DNA of 64,000 bases from Halalkalibacter urbisdiaboli (GTDB taxonomy: Bacteria; Bacillota; Bacilli; Bacillales; Bacillaceae_D): the NCBI RefSeq assembly GCF_002156385.1, contig NZ_MVJM01000003.1, positions 483,504 through 547,503 on the forward strand, given 5' to 3'. Position 1 is the stretch's first letter, and each line of letters begins with the position of its first letter. The notes under the pieces were generated by a model, which had not been told where the DNA came from, ran no database searches, and saw nothing but the letters and a program-made list of their open reading frames with translations. Below are positions 16,894 through 26,215 of the stretch, one piece after another. A program made the position numbers and the translations under genes.

Positions 16894-17669
16894 TGACAGA
16901 TTATGTGAATATGTTACCTGCATTCATGCTTGTCTTTATTAGAGTGCTGGCCTTTTTTTCTGTCCTCCCAATTTATGGGCATCGTTCTATACCTGTATCA
17001 CATAAGATTGGTTTGGCTGGGATACTAGCCTGGATTATGATTTTTACCCTAGACGCTCCTGAAATACAGGTAGATACAGGATTTCTATTGCTAATTATGA
17101 AGGAGATACTTGTTGGGTTAATGGTTGGATTAATTGCTATGATGTTACTTTATGCTATTCAAGTGGCAGGGGGATTCATCGATGCCATGATGGGATTTAT
17201 GATCGCAAATGTCGTTGATCCTCAAACGGGAGCACAAAGCCCGCTTGTCGGGAGTTATTTATATACGTTTGCTCTGTTATTTCTTTTAGCCGTGAACGGA
17301 CATCATATGCTGCTTGATGGTATTTATTATAGTTATCAATTTGTTCCGTTAGAACAACTCTTTTTGCCTTTTGGACAAGAAAATATTATTCAATTTGTAA
17401 CGCAAACTTTCAATTCGATGTTTATTATTGCCTTTCAAATGGCTTTTCCGATTGTTGGTTCCTTATTTCTTGTTGATGTTGCACTCGGAATGGTGTCTCG
17501 TGCCGTACCACAGATGAATGTTTTTGTAGTCGGAATGCCACTTAAAATTATCGTTGGTCTTTTATTATTAACGGTTTTTCTCGGAGTGTTTTTTATGATT
17601 GTTCAGAAACTGTTCGATCAGATGCTACTTGCAATGAGGACATTACTCCAACTATTAGGAGGAGCGTAG
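16893..17669 (+). CDS. fliR: Flagellar export gate protein FliR
   Basis: FliR is the single-copy gate subunit that completes the FliP/FliQ channel and contacts FlhB. The 258-residue product is almost entirely hydrophobic, with about six helices. Family sequences include VQVAGGFIDAMMGFMIANVVDP (in two parts near 89-110) and PQTGAQSPLVGS. ATG 16893 overlaps the fliQ stop (TAATG), and the gene ends one base before flhB. Confidence 0.95.
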   Translation: MTDYVNMLPAFMLVFIRVLAFFSVLPIYGHRSIPVSHKIGLAGILAWIMIFTLDAPEIQVDTGFLLLIMKEILVGLMVGLIAMMLLYAIQVAGGFIDAMMGFMIANVVDPQTGAQSPLVGSYLYTFALLFLLAVNGHHMLLDGIYYSYQFVPLEQLFLPFGQENIIQFVTQTFNSMFIIAFQMAFPIVGSLFLVDVALGMVSRAVPQMNVFVVGMPLKIIVGLLLLTVFLGVFFMIVQKLFDQMLLAMRTLLQLLGGA

Positions 17670-17670
17670 C

Positions 17671-18762
17671 ATGGCATATATACGTTTAAATTTACAATTC
17701 TTTGCGGAAGAAAAAACTGAAAAAGCAACACCGAAAAAGAGACAGGACAGTCGGAAAAAAGGACAAGTTCCTAAAAGTACGGATGTAAATACGGCAATTA
17801 TACTTTTGTTAGTTTTTTTGTTTATGTGGCTTTTTGGTGGTGCCATACTCGGTACAACCATTATCGATCTTTTGAAGCATGTATATCAAACCTATTTACT
17901 AATGGACATTAATGAACAAAATATAAATTTTATTTTTTTTGAAATATTGGTGGAAGTTTCAAAGGTGTTACTACCTATCATGCTTGTAGCAATGGTTGCA
18001 GGAGCGTTTTCTAGCTATATGCAAGTAGGTGCACTTTTTACAACTGAACCGTTGAAATTTAAGCTTGATAAGCTAGATCCTATAAAAGGGGCGAAGCGGA
18101 TTTTTTCGGCACGTGCCCTTGTTGAATTACTAAAATCGTTGTTGAAAATAGGTTTAGTAGGGACGGTAGTATATCTAATTATTTGGTTCAATTTGGAAAA
18201 AGTAATGTTACTTTCCCAAAAATCAGTGGAGACGGGGTTTCATGTTATTGCTCAATTAGCAGCTCTGATGGGAGTTGCTGTTGCAGTATTACTGTTATTT
18301 CTAGCAATCCCTGATTACCTATATCAGAAATATGACCATGAAAAACAAATCCGCATGTCAAAAAAAGACATTAAGGATGAACATAAAAATATGGATGGAG
18401 ATCCAAAAATAAAAGCTAAGCGAAGACAGAAGCAAATGGAAATGGCGATGCAACGAATGATGGAGGAAGTTCCAAAAGCAGATGTTGTTATTACGAATCC
18501 AACTCACTTTGCTGTAGCTCTTCGCTATGACGAAGAAAAAGCTGATGCACCAATTGTTGTAGCAAAAGGTGTTGATTTTATCGCTCAGAAAATAAAAGGG
18601 ATAGCAGCTGAACACGAGATCGTTACGGTTGAGAATAAGCCGTTGGCAAGGGCATTATATTCTCAAACAGACATCGGACAACAAGTTCCAGAAGAATTAT
18701 TTAAAGCTGTTGCTGAAGTGTTAGCCTTTGTTTATCGTTTGAAAAACCAGCGAGTTAATTAA
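17671..18762 (+). CDS. flhB: Flagellar export switch protein FlhB
   Basis: FlhB controls substrate specificity, switching from rod/hook to filament export after FliK signals. The 363-residue product has an N-terminal TEKATPKKRQDSRKKGQVPKS segment, four membrane helices and a cytoplasmic domain with the autocleavage motif NPTH at 276-279. The following HFAVALRYD is conserved. Cleavage is expected between N276 and P277. AGGAGGAG at the end of fliR serves as the ribosome site. Confidence 0.96.
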   Translation: MAYIRLNLQFFAEEKTEKATPKKRQDSRKKGQVPKSTDVNTAIILLLVFLFMWLFGGAILGTTIIDLLKHVYQTYLLMDINEQNINFIFFEILVEVSKVLLPIMLVAMVAGAFSSYMQVGALFTTEPLKFKLDKLDPIKGAKRIFSARALVELLKSLLKIGLVGTVVYLIIWFNLEKVMLLSQKSVETGFHVIAQLAALMGVAVAVLLLFLAIPDYLYQKYDHEKQIRMSKKDIKDEHKNMDGDPKIKAKRRQKQMEMAMQRMMEEVPKADVVITNPTHFAVALRYDEEKADAPIVVAKGVDFIAQKIKGIAAEHEIVTVENKPLARALYSQTDIGQQVPEELFKAVAEVLAFVYRLKNQRVN

Positions 18763-18791
18763 TTAGTTCGAAGTTAGGGGAGAGAGTGCCT

Positions 18792-20828
18792 GTGAAAGTA
18801 AGAGAACTTTCGGTTTTACTCGGCGTGATTCTAATTGTTGTCATGCTTATTATTCCATTACCATCTTTTATGTTAGACTTTTTAATAATTATTAATATTT
18901 CTCTTGCTTTGATAATTATTCTTGTGGCAATGAACACACACGATCCTCTCCAATTTTCGATTTTTCCAACTCTATTACTCCTTGTTACACTTTTCCGTCT
19001 CGGGTTAAACGTGTCAACAACACGTTCAATTCTTGGAAAAGCCGAGGCAGGGAATGTCATTGATACTTTTGGGCAGTTTGTTGTTGGAGGGAATGCTTTA
19101 GTCGGTTTTGTTGTCTTTTTAATTTTAATCATTATTCAATTTGTTGTTATAACGAAAGGAGCGGAACGTGTATCTGAGGTTGGAGCGCGTTTTACCCTTG
19201 ATGCAATGCCTGGGAAACAAATGAGTATTGATGCGGATTTAAATGCAGGGATGATTTCCGACGCTGAGGCTAAAGCTAGACGTGAGAAAATTGAAAAAGA
19301 AGCAGATTTTTATGGAGCTATGGATGGTGCGAGTAAATTCGTAAAAGGTGATGCAATTGCCGGGATCGTTATTGTCATTATTAATATGATCTTTGGTTTA
19401 GTCATCGGGATGATGCAAATGGGGATGGACCTATCAAATGCAGCATCAACCTATACGCTTTTAACAGTTGGGGATGGTCTAGTCAGTCAAATTCCAGCTC
19501 TATTAATTTCAACCGCAACAGGGATTATTGTTACTAGAGCAGCCTCTGATGGTAATTTGGGCGAGGACTTATCAAAGCAATTATTAGCTTATCCTAAAAT
19601 GCTTTACGTTACAGCAGGGACGATATTTTTGTTAGGTGTCGTTACGCCAATTGATAAATTATTAACATTTTCGATCGCAGGTTTTCTCGTTTTTGGAGGC
19701 TTTCAATTGTCGAGGATGGAAAAACGGGTATTAGAAGAGGAAGAAGCTCAAGAAGAAGATGAACCTACTGATGATATGAAATCACCAGAAAGTGTCGTTA
19801 ATCTTCTCCAAATCGATCCGATTGAATTTGAGTTTGGTTATGGGCTTATCCCTCTTGCAGATGCAAATCAGGGAGGAGATTTACTAGATCGGGTAGTTAT
19901 GATTAGGCGTCAAATGGCACTCGAACTAGGGATGATTGTTCCTGTTATTCGGATTCGAGATAACATTCAGCTTCAACCAAATGAATACACTATCAAAATT
20001 AAAGGTAATGAAATAGCTAAAGGTGAGCTACTTCTTGACCACTATATGGCGATGAGTCCAGGGATTGAGGATGAAAGTATTGTCGGAGTAGACACAGTTG
20101 AACCTGCCTTTGGTTTACCTGCAATATGGATCGGGGAAGATATGAAAGAACAGGCTGAGTTATCCGGTTATACCGTTGTTGACCCACCATCTGTTGTATC
20201 GACCCATTTAACTGAAATTATAAAACGACATGCAAATGAGCTCCTAGGTCGCCAAGAAACGAAACAGCTAGTGGATCATTTAAAAGAAACTTATCCTGCT
20301 CTTGTAGAAGAGGTAACACCAAATGCATTATCAATCGGTGAGGTACAGAAGGTATTAACAAATTTATTGAAAGAAAATATCTCGATTCGTAATTTGCCTG
20401 TCATTTTTGAGACGTTAGCTGATTATGGACCGATGACAAAGGATATGGATTTGTTAACCGAGTATGTTCGTCAATCATTATCACGTCAAATTTCAAAACA
20501 AATGACAACTCCTGGAGAACCATTATATGTAATTACGTTAAGTGGTGGGGTTGAAAAGAAAATCGCTGAGTCTATTCAACAAACGGAGCATGGTAACTTT
20601 ATTTCAATGGATCCAAATGATTCTCAAAGAATTATGGAGTCTGCTGCAGTAGAGACAGATCGACTTTCTCAAATGGGACAAGTACCGATTATCCTTTGTT
20701 CTCCAGCGGTAAGAATGTATGTTCGTCAAATGTTTGAGCGTTATTTGCCGCATGTGCCGATTCTTTCATATAACGAACTTGAAGCTGATGTTGAGGTGCA
20801 AAGTGTTGGGGTGGTGAATGTAGATTGA
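18792..20828 (+). CDS. flhA: Flagellar export protein FlhA
   Basis: FlhA is the large export gate protein whose nonameric cytoplasmic ring binds substrates and chaperones. The 678-residue product has eight membrane helices in the first ~320 residues. The FHIPEP signature region includes LFRLGLNVSTTRSIL and GDAIAGI, and the cytoplasmic domain begins around KSPESVVNLL. GTG 18792 is 9 bases after GGGGAG (18777-18782); GTG 18786 is too close. The last four bases overlap flhF. Confidence 0.96.
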   Translation: MKVRELSVLLGVILIVVMLIIPLPSFMLDFLIIINISLALIIILVAMNTHDPLQFSIFPTLLLLVTLFRLGLNVSTTRSILGKAEAGNVIDTFGQFVVGGNALVGFVVFLILIIIQFVVITKGAERVSEVGARFTLDAMPGKQMSIDADLNAGMISDAEAKARREKIEKEADFYGAMDGASKFVKGDAIAGIVIVIINMIFGLVIGMMQMGMDLSNAASTYTLLTVGDGLVSQIPALLISTATGIIVTRAASDGNLGEDLSKQLLAYPKMLYVTAGTIFLLGVVTPIDKLLTFSIAGFLVFGGFQLSRMEKRVLEEEEAQEEDEPTDDMKSPESVVNLLQIDPIEFEFGYGLIPLADANQGGDLLDRVVMIRRQMALELGMIVPVIRIRDNIQLQPNEYTIKIKGNEIAKGELLLDHYMAMSPGIEDESIVGVDTVEPAFGLPAIWIGEDMKEQAELSGYTVVDPPSVVSTHLTEIIKRHANELLGRQETKQLVDHLKETYPALVEEVTPNALSIGEVQKVLTNLLKENISIRNLPVIFETLADYGPMTKDMDLLTEYVRQSLSRQISKQMTTPGEPLYVITLSGGVEKKIAESIQQTEHGNFISMDPNDSQRIMESAAVETDRLSQMGQVPIILCSPAVRMYVRQMFERYLPHVPILSYNELEADVEVQSVGVVNVD

Positions 20829-21970
20829 AGGTAAAAAAATATACGGCAAAATCAATGCACGAAGCAATGAAATTAATTCGAGCGGAACTAGGGGATGATG
20901 CGGTCATCCTGAACTCAAAGGAAGTAGATATTGGAGGCTTTCTTGGCTTTTTTACAAAAAAACAGTTAGAAGTTATTGCAGCAGTTGACCCATCAATTAA
21001 TCGACCTTCAAGTCGAGGGATACAGCCACGACCAAGAGTTGAAACGAACTTACCAAACCGTAGAAAAATAAAGGATAATCCAGATACCGAGCAAACAAAA
21101 GAATTAATGAATGAACTCACGCAATTGAAGAAAATGATTCAAGGAATGAATGAAAAAGACGAAACAAATGTAAAGGATTATCCTGAGCCTTTTCAACAAA
21201 TTGATGACCGCTTACGTCTTCAAGGTGTTTCAGAATCGATTCGTTTAGATATTATGAAACATTTGTTAAAAGCGTGGTACAATCAAGAGGGGCATGATAA
21301 AAATCTTGAAGAGATTGAAGAACAATTGCATGATTATTTGTTAAAACTATTGTCCCCGTATGAAATGGGCGGATTAACCTTTGACAAGAAAGTGGTTAAT
21401 ATTGTTGGTCCAACTGGTGTTGGAAAAACAACGACCATTGCCAAAATTGCGGCTCATTGTGTTTTAAAAAAGCATAAAAAAGTGGCGCTTATAACGACAG
21501 ATACGTACCGAATCGCAGCAGTTGAACAGCTAAAAACGTATGCGAAAATCTTAAACATACCATTAGAAGTTGCTTATTCTATTGATGATTTTAAAAAAGC
21601 AGCAAAACAGTTTGAACATTATGATTTGATTCTTGTCGATTCGGCAGGAAGAAATTTTAGAAATCGTTTATATGTTGAAGAACTCTCTAAAGTGATTGAT
21701 TTTGAAAATGAAGCAAACACTTATTTAGTTCTTTCGCTAACTTCGAAATATGAAGATATGAAAGAAATTCTCAATCAATTTTCTCTCATCCCGATAAGGA
21801 AAATCATTTTAACAAAAAAAGATGAGACTTCAACGTTTGGTGTTATGATTAATGTTCCGATTGAACTGGGGAAAGGGATTGCTTACGTAACAAATGGTCA
21901 AAATGTTCCAGATGATATCGTTGAAGCGACAGCGCCATATATTTTGAAGAGTGTATTAGAGGTGGACTAA
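20825..21970 (+). CDS. flhF: Flagellar SRP-like GTPase FlhF
   Basis: FlhF is an SRP/FtsY-type GTPase that sets flagellar position and number at the membrane. The 381 residues have a basic B domain, a helical N domain, and a G domain with the P-loop GPTGVGKT at 195-202, TTDTYRIAAVEQLKTYA and LILVDSAGR. The TTG start at 20825 (MKVKKYTAKSMHEAM) overlaps the flhA stop, with GGGGTGGTG upstream. It works with FlhG encoded next. Confidence 0.95.
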   Translation: MKVKKYTAKSMHEAMKLIRAELGDDAVILNSKEVDIGGFLGFFTKKQLEVIAAVDPSINRPSSRGIQPRPRVETNLPNRRKIKDNPDTEQTKELMNELTQLKKMIQGMNEKDETNVKDYPEPFQQIDDRLRLQGVSESIRLDIMKHLLKAWYNQEGHDKNLEEIEEQLHDYLLKLLSPYEMGGLTFDKKVVNIVGPTGVGKTTTIAKIAAHCVLKKHKKVALITTDTYRIAAVEQLKTYAKILNIPLEVAYSIDDFKKAAKQFEHYDLILVDSAGRNFRNRLYVEELSKVIDFENEANTYLVLSLTSKYEDMKEILNQFSLIPIRKIILTKKDETSTFGVMINVPIELGKGIAYVTNGQNVPDDIVEATAPYILKSVLEVD

Positions 21971-21971
21971 C

Positions 21972-22820
21972 ATGAATGATCAAGCTGAAAGTTTACGCCG
22001 CCTCACTCAGCATGCTAATGAAAAACACGCAAAAGTGATTGCTGTTGTAAGTGGTAAGGGCGGTGTTGGTAAATCGAATGTCTGTTTAAATTTTGCGATT
22101 TCGTTGTCAAAACTAGGAAATAAGGTAGCGATTTTAGATTTAGACATTGGTATGGCCAATCTTGATATTTTAATGGGGCTTTCCGCTAAATATCATATTG
22201 TAGATATGCTCGAGAATCAATTGACGGTTTGGGATATCATTGAGCAAGGTCCTGCGAATATCTCATATCTTGCCGGTGGTTCTGGCTTTTCAACATTTAT
22301 TCAGTTTAATGATGAACGAATGCAAAAATTCTTTCAACAGCTTGAGTTGATTGAACAGGCTTTCGATTATATCTTTCTAGATATGGGTGCAGGAGCTACA
22401 AGGGAGAGTATTCAATTTATCTTAGCTGCACACGAAGTCTTTGTTGTTACAACACCTGAGCCGACATCAATGACTGATGCCTATGCGATGGTTAAATATA
22501 TTTATACGCATGATGCAGAAAAACCTTTGTATCTTATGGTAAATCGTGCTGAATCTGAGAAGGAAGGTAAGCGAACCATTGAAAGCTTTCAACGAGTAGC
22601 CAGCCAATTTCTTAAGAAAGATTTACTCGAATTAGGCTTTCTACCAAACGATAAACTTGTCATCAAGGCTGTGAAATCTCAAACACCTTTCGTGCTTTAT
22701 GACCAGAAAGCGAAAGTGAGTTCTTCTTTGCAGTCAATTGTTAAGAGATATATAGGTGATGAGTTAAACCAAGAAGGTCCAGGTAGTTTTATAAAAAAAA
22801 TGCGTTCGTTTTTCAAATAA
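21972..22820 (+). CDS. flhG: Flagellar site-determining ATPase FlhG (MinD-like)
   Basis: FlhG (YlxH) is a MinD/ParA ATPase that activates FlhF GTP hydrolysis and helps C-ring assembly. The 282 residues include the deviant Walker A SGKGGVGKS (27-35) and the switch regions AILDLDIGMANLDIL and YIFLDMGAGA. The N-terminal segment (about 1-20: NDQAESLRRLTQHAN) corresponds to the FlhF-activating peptide. The C terminus is amphipathic and basic (FIKKMRSFFK), consistent with membrane targeting. It begins one base after flhF. Confidence 0.94.
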   Translation: MNDQAESLRRLTQHANEKHAKVIAVVSGKGGVGKSNVCLNFAISLSKLGNKVAILDLDIGMANLDILMGLSAKYHIVDMLENQLTVWDIIEQGPANISYLAGGSGFSTFIQFNDERMQKFFQQLELIEQAFDYIFLDMGAGATRESIQFILAAHEVFVVTTPEPTSMTDAYAMVKYIYTHDAEKPLYLMVNRAESEKEGKRTIESFQRVASQFLKKDLLELGFLPNDKLVIKAVKSQTPFVLYDQKAKVSSSLQSIVKRYIGDELNQEGPGSFIKKMRSFFK

Positions 22821-22852
22821 GCTAGAAATAACATAGAAGGTTAGGGATTAAC

Positions 22853-23899
22853 GTGGAAAAGAATATTCGTGTATTGGTCGTTGATGACTCTGCTTTTATG
22901 CGAAAGGTCATTAAAGATTTGCTTGAAAGAAATCCTCAACTCCACGTTGTTGGCACGGCTCGTAATGGGCAGGACGCTCTAATTAAGCAAAAGGAACTAT
23001 GTCCTGATGTCATTACCCTTGATATAGAAATGCCTATAATGGATGGGTTGGAAACCTTGAAAAAAATCATGGATACCAACCCATGTCCGGTAATTATGGT
23101 TAGTAGTACAACAAAGAGCGGAGCTCACAATACTTTACTTGCAATGGAATATGGAGCGGTTGATTTTGTAACAAAGCCATCTGGACCGATTTCATTAGAC
23201 CTTTACACTAAAGAGGAACTTATAGTTGAAAAAGTGTTACTTGCTGCGAAGGTAAAGGTGCCGAAAGAGCATAAAGTAGGGACAGAACGACGACCAATGT
23301 CGCAATTTATAAAACGGGATAGGAAGCAAAGTATGAAAAAAATTGTTGCTATCGGTACTTCAACAGGTGGACCTAAAGCCTTAAAGGAAGTATTGACCCA
23401 AATTCCAGCAACAATTGAAGCACCGATTGTCATTGTTCAGCATATGCCACCTGGGTTTACTCAATCTTTAGCGCTTCGGTTGGATTCGCTTTCAGCAATT
23501 TCAGTAAAAGAGGCGACGCATGGTGAAGTGTTAAAGAATGGTGTAGCTTATATTGCACCTGGTGGATATCATATGCAAATTCTAGAACAAGGAAACGTTT
23601 TAAAGATTGAAATAAATAAAAATGAGATTAGAAGAGGGCATCGTCCTTCAGTTGATGTTCTTTTTGAATCGTTGGCTAACATACCTAATACTCATAAAAT
23701 CGCTGTAATTATGACGGGAATGGGTTCGGATGGTACAGAAGGTTTACTTCAATTAAAAAAAGGTTCTTGTTTTGCTATTGCAGAATCGCAGGAATCAGCA
23801 ATTGTTTACGGGATGCCCAAAACAGCTATACAGACCGATTTAATTGATGAAATTTCTCACTTAAGTCGTATAGCGTCCCATATCATTCGCAATTGTTAA
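22853..23899 (+). CDS. cheB: Chemotaxis response regulator protein-glutamate methylesterase CheB
   Basis: CheB removes methyl groups from chemoreceptors when phosphorylated by CheA. The 348 residues have an N-terminal receiver (D11, D12, acceptor D57) and a C-terminal esterase domain. Its catalytic triad is S170 (GTSTGG), H197 (QHMPPGFT) and D293 (MTGMGSDGTEG). GTG 22853 is the start. In B. subtilis cheA and cheW follow; here cheC comes only 21 bases later. Confidence 0.96.
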   Translation: MEKNIRVLVVDDSAFMRKVIKDLLERNPQLHVVGTARNGQDALIKQKELCPDVITLDIEMPIMDGLETLKKIMDTNPCPVIMVSSTTKSGAHNTLLAMEYGAVDFVTKPSGPISLDLYTKEELIVEKVLLAAKVKVPKEHKVGTERRPMSQFIKRDRKQSMKKIVAIGTSTGGPKALKEVLTQIPATIEAPIVIVQHMPPGFTQSLALRLDSLSAISVKEATHGEVLKNGVAYIAPGGYHMQILEQGNVLKIEINKNEIRRGHRPSVDVLFESLANIPNTHKIAVIMTGMGSDGTEGLLQLKKGSCFAIAESQESAIVYGMPKTAIQTDLIDEISHLSRIASHIIRNC

Positions 23900-23920
23900 A
23901 GATGAAAAGGAGAGGATAGA

Positions 23921-24559
23921 ATGGATTTTCTTCATAGGTTAAAACCTTACCATCTAGACGTTCTTAAGGAGATTGGAAATATTGGTGCAGGAAATGCCGC
24001 GACAGCGCTTTCAACATTGTTAAATCGAACAATTGATATGAGTGTTCCTGATGTCCGTCTTGTTTCGTTTCAAGAATTACCGAATCAAGTTGGGGGAGCT
24101 GATACAGAAGTTGCTGCTATTTTTTTAAGAATTGATGGGGAAGCACCAGGCAGTATGTTTTACATTTCCTCTCTTCATGAAACAGAGCAATTAATTAGGC
24201 AGTTAACCCATAATGAATCTTTTCAATTGGACACTCCTCCATTTGATGAATTAGGAATGTCAGCACTTCAAGAGGTTGGGAATATTTTAGCCGGATCCTA
24301 TCTTTCTTCTTTTTCAGACTTTACAAAGTTAAACTTACAACCGACTGTACCAGGCTTAAGTATTGATATGGCAGGTGCGATTTTAAGTTATGGTTTATTG
24401 CCACTGTCTCAAGTTGGAGATTATGCGATTGTAATTGATACTCATATAAATGAAATTGGCGACTCTGCTACCCAAACGTCAGGGCATTTTTTCCTTTTAC
24501 CAGATCCCGATTCATTTGATATTATCTTTTCAGCATTAGGGGTGGAAATGGATGAGTGA
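23921..24559 (+). CDS. cheC: CheY-phosphate phosphatase CheC
   Basis: CheC dephosphorylates CheY~P and partners with CheD in adaptation. The 212-residue product has both phosphatase helices with the E-x2-N signature: E17/N20 ([16 protein letters not shown]) and E118/N121 ([13 protein letters not shown]). It lacks the SpoA domain of FliY. ATG 23921 follows AAAGGAGAGGA. The end overlaps cheD by eight bases. Confidence 0.95.
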   Translation: MDFLHRLKPYHLDVLKEIGNIGAGNAATALSTLLNRTIDMSVPDVRLVSFQELPNQVGGADTEVAAIFLRIDGEAPGSMFYISSLHETEQLIRQLTHNESFQLDTPPFDELGMSALQEVGNILAGSYLSSFSDFTKLNLQPTVPGLSIDMAGAILSYGLLPLSQVGDYAIVIDTHINEIGDSATQTSGHFFLLPDPDSFDIIFSALGVEMDE

Positions 24560-25040
24560 GGTCATAAAGGTGGGTATGGCCGATATTAATATTGTGACTC
24601 CACCTAATACCATTAGAACATCTGGATTAGGATCATGTGTTGGTGTAGTGATTTATGATGATATTACTTTTGTATCTGGAATGGCTCATGTCATGTTACC
24701 CGATTCTTCCCTAAGTAAACAAGATAATATGAATGTAGCAAAATATGCGGATACTGCAATAATCGAATTAATGAAACAGCTTGAAAGAAAAGGTGCAAAG
24801 GCTTATTCTTTAAAAGCAAAAATTGCAGGGGGGGCTCAAATGTTTGCTTTTTCAACAGGAAATGACATGATGCGTATTGGCCCACGAAACGTTGAAGCGG
24901 TTAGGTTAAAGTTAAAAGAGTTGAGGATTCCGATTTTAGCTGAGGATGTGGGAGGGAAAAGCGGTCGAACTATAGAGTTTAATCCCTCCACAAGGAAATT
25001 ACATATTCGAACTGTCAATCAGGGAATGAAAGAAATATGA
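24552..25040 (+). CDS. cheD: Chemoreceptor glutamine deamidase CheD
   Basis: CheD deamidates receptor glutamines and is sequestered by CheC. It has 162 residues. The catalytic Cys is C29 ([12 protein letters not shown]) and the His is H46 (MAHVMLPDS). The C-terminal part contains [20 protein letters not shown] and [10 protein letters not shown], typical of the family. The start overlaps cheC and the stop overlaps the next gene, so the three are probably translationally coupled. Confidence 0.95.
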   Translation: MSEVIKVGMADINIVTPPNTIRTSGLGSCVGVVIYDDITFVSGMAHVMLPDSSLSKQDNMNVAKYADTAIIELMKQLERKGAKAYSLKAKIAGGAQMFAFSTGNDMMRIGPRNVEAVRLKLKELRIPILAEDVGGKSGRTIEFNPSTRKLHIRTVNQGMKEI

Positions 25041-25384
25041 AGTTAATTGGAACAATGTTAGTAAATTTGCTGTTCGGTATTTTCTCAGCTTGTATCGTGT
25101 TTGTCTCTTCCCTGTCCGCCAATTTAGCCATGACCTCTTTCGTACGAAGTTTGATTGCGTTTGTTATTGGATGGTTAATTGCATATGTTTTTCGAGTAGT
25201 TTGGTCGTACGTTACAGTTGATTTAGAGACTGCAACTGAAACCAATACAATAACCAGCGATACACAAGAGGAAAATGAGCAACAAGTAAAAGAAATAGAA
25301 AATGAACTCAGTTTGGATAAAGAAATGTATAATCCGGAGCAGGTTTCCGATTACGTAAAGGACTTATTGAATTCGAAATCATGA
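25037..25384 (+). CDS. Two-helix membrane protein of unknown function between cheD and sigD
   Basis: I do not recognise a named family. The 115-residue product has two predicted membrane helices (about 4-27 and 34-57), a short [12 protein letters not shown] linker and an acidic cytoplasmic tail ending [21 protein letters not shown] 25037 overlaps the cheD stop by four bases and the gene ends 15 bases before sigD, so it belongs to the operon. B. subtilis has no gene at this place as I know it. A link to sigma-D control or motility is possible only by position. Confidence 0.7.
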   Translation: MKLIGTMLVNLLFGIFSACIVFVSSLSANLAMTSFVRSLIAFVIGWLIAYVFRVVWSYVTVDLETATETNTITSDTQEENEQQVKEIENELSLDKEMYNPEQVSDYVKDLLNSKS

Positions 25385-25399
25385 TAAGGAGGGAATAGA

Positions 25400-26167
25400 A
25401 TGCCCCACTTAACGACGAGCGATGACAAAAAATTGTGGGATAGTTGGCTAGAAGAACGAGACAATGACGCGTGTGATGCACTGATTCGTTTGTATATGCC
25501 ACTTGTTCATTATCATGTTCAACGAATATCAGTCGGTTTGCCAAAGAATGTAGTAAAGGATGACTTATTGAGTCATGGACTTTTAGGATTATTTGATGCT
25601 TTAGAAAAATTTGAGCCTGACCGTGATTTAAAATTTGATACGTATGCCTCGTTTCGTGTTAGAGGTGCCATTATCGATGGTCTTCGGAAAGAGGATTGGT
25701 TACCACGGTCCATGCGAGAAAAAATTAAAAAGGTTGAAGCTACTGTTGAGAGATTAGAACAAGTCATGGGAAGAAATGTGACCTGTGACGAGGTTGCAAA
25801 GGAGCTTAAAATGGATAGTAATGAAGTCGCTCAAGTCATGACTGAACATTTTGTTTCTAACATGCTTTCCATTGATGAACCGACGCAAGAGTCTGAACGA
25901 AATGAAACGTATGCTGCGACCATAGAGGACAAGCGTATGTTAAGTCCAGAGTCAAAACTTGTAGAAGATGCTACTAAAAAAGAACTTGCATCAATCATAT
26001 CTCAGCTTTCTGAGAAGGAACAGCTAGTTATTAGTCTCTTTTATTATGAGGAAATGACTTTAACCGAAATAGGACAAATCCTTAACTTATCGACTTCTCG
26101 CATTTCTCAAATTCATTCAAAGGCTTTATTTCGTTTACAACAAGTAATGTTGAAAGTGAAGCAATAG
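25400..26167 (+). CDS. sigD: RNA polymerase sigma factor SigD (FliA/WhiG family)
   Basis: SigD directs late flagellar, chemotaxis and autolysin genes. The 255-residue product shows region 2 (LYMPLVHYHVQRISVGLP, DLLSHGLLGLFDALEKFEP, KFDTYASFRVRGAIIDGLRK), region 3 and a region 4.2 helix-turn-helix (MTLTEIGQILNLSTSRISQIH). AAGGAGG precedes ATG 25400. It sits near the 3' end of the operon, where expression in B. subtilis is sensitive to distance from the promoter. The anti-sigma factor FlgM is not in this window. Confidence 0.96.
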   Translation: MPHLTTSDDKKLWDSWLEERDNDACDALIRLYMPLVHYHVQRISVGLPKNVVKDDLLSHGLLGLFDALEKFEPDRDLKFDTYASFRVRGAIIDGLRKEDWLPRSMREKIKKVEATVERLEQVMGRNVTCDEVAKELKMDSNEVAQVMTEHFVSNMLSIDEPTQESERNETYAATIEDKRMLSPESKLVEDATKKELASIISQLSEKEQLVISLFYYEEMTLTEIGQILNLSTSRISQIHSKALFRLQQVMLKVKQ

Positions 26168-26215
26168 ACGGTATTTTTATACTCTGTTTTAACCTGTGCA
26201 TAGGGAGAGGTGCGA

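Noticed and set aside
24565-24586. Possible sigma-D promoter inside the start of cheD (TAAA ... GCCGATAT)
   Set aside because: The -10-like GCCGATAT is exact but the TAAA is only 10 bases away instead of about 15, and the site is within coding sequence.
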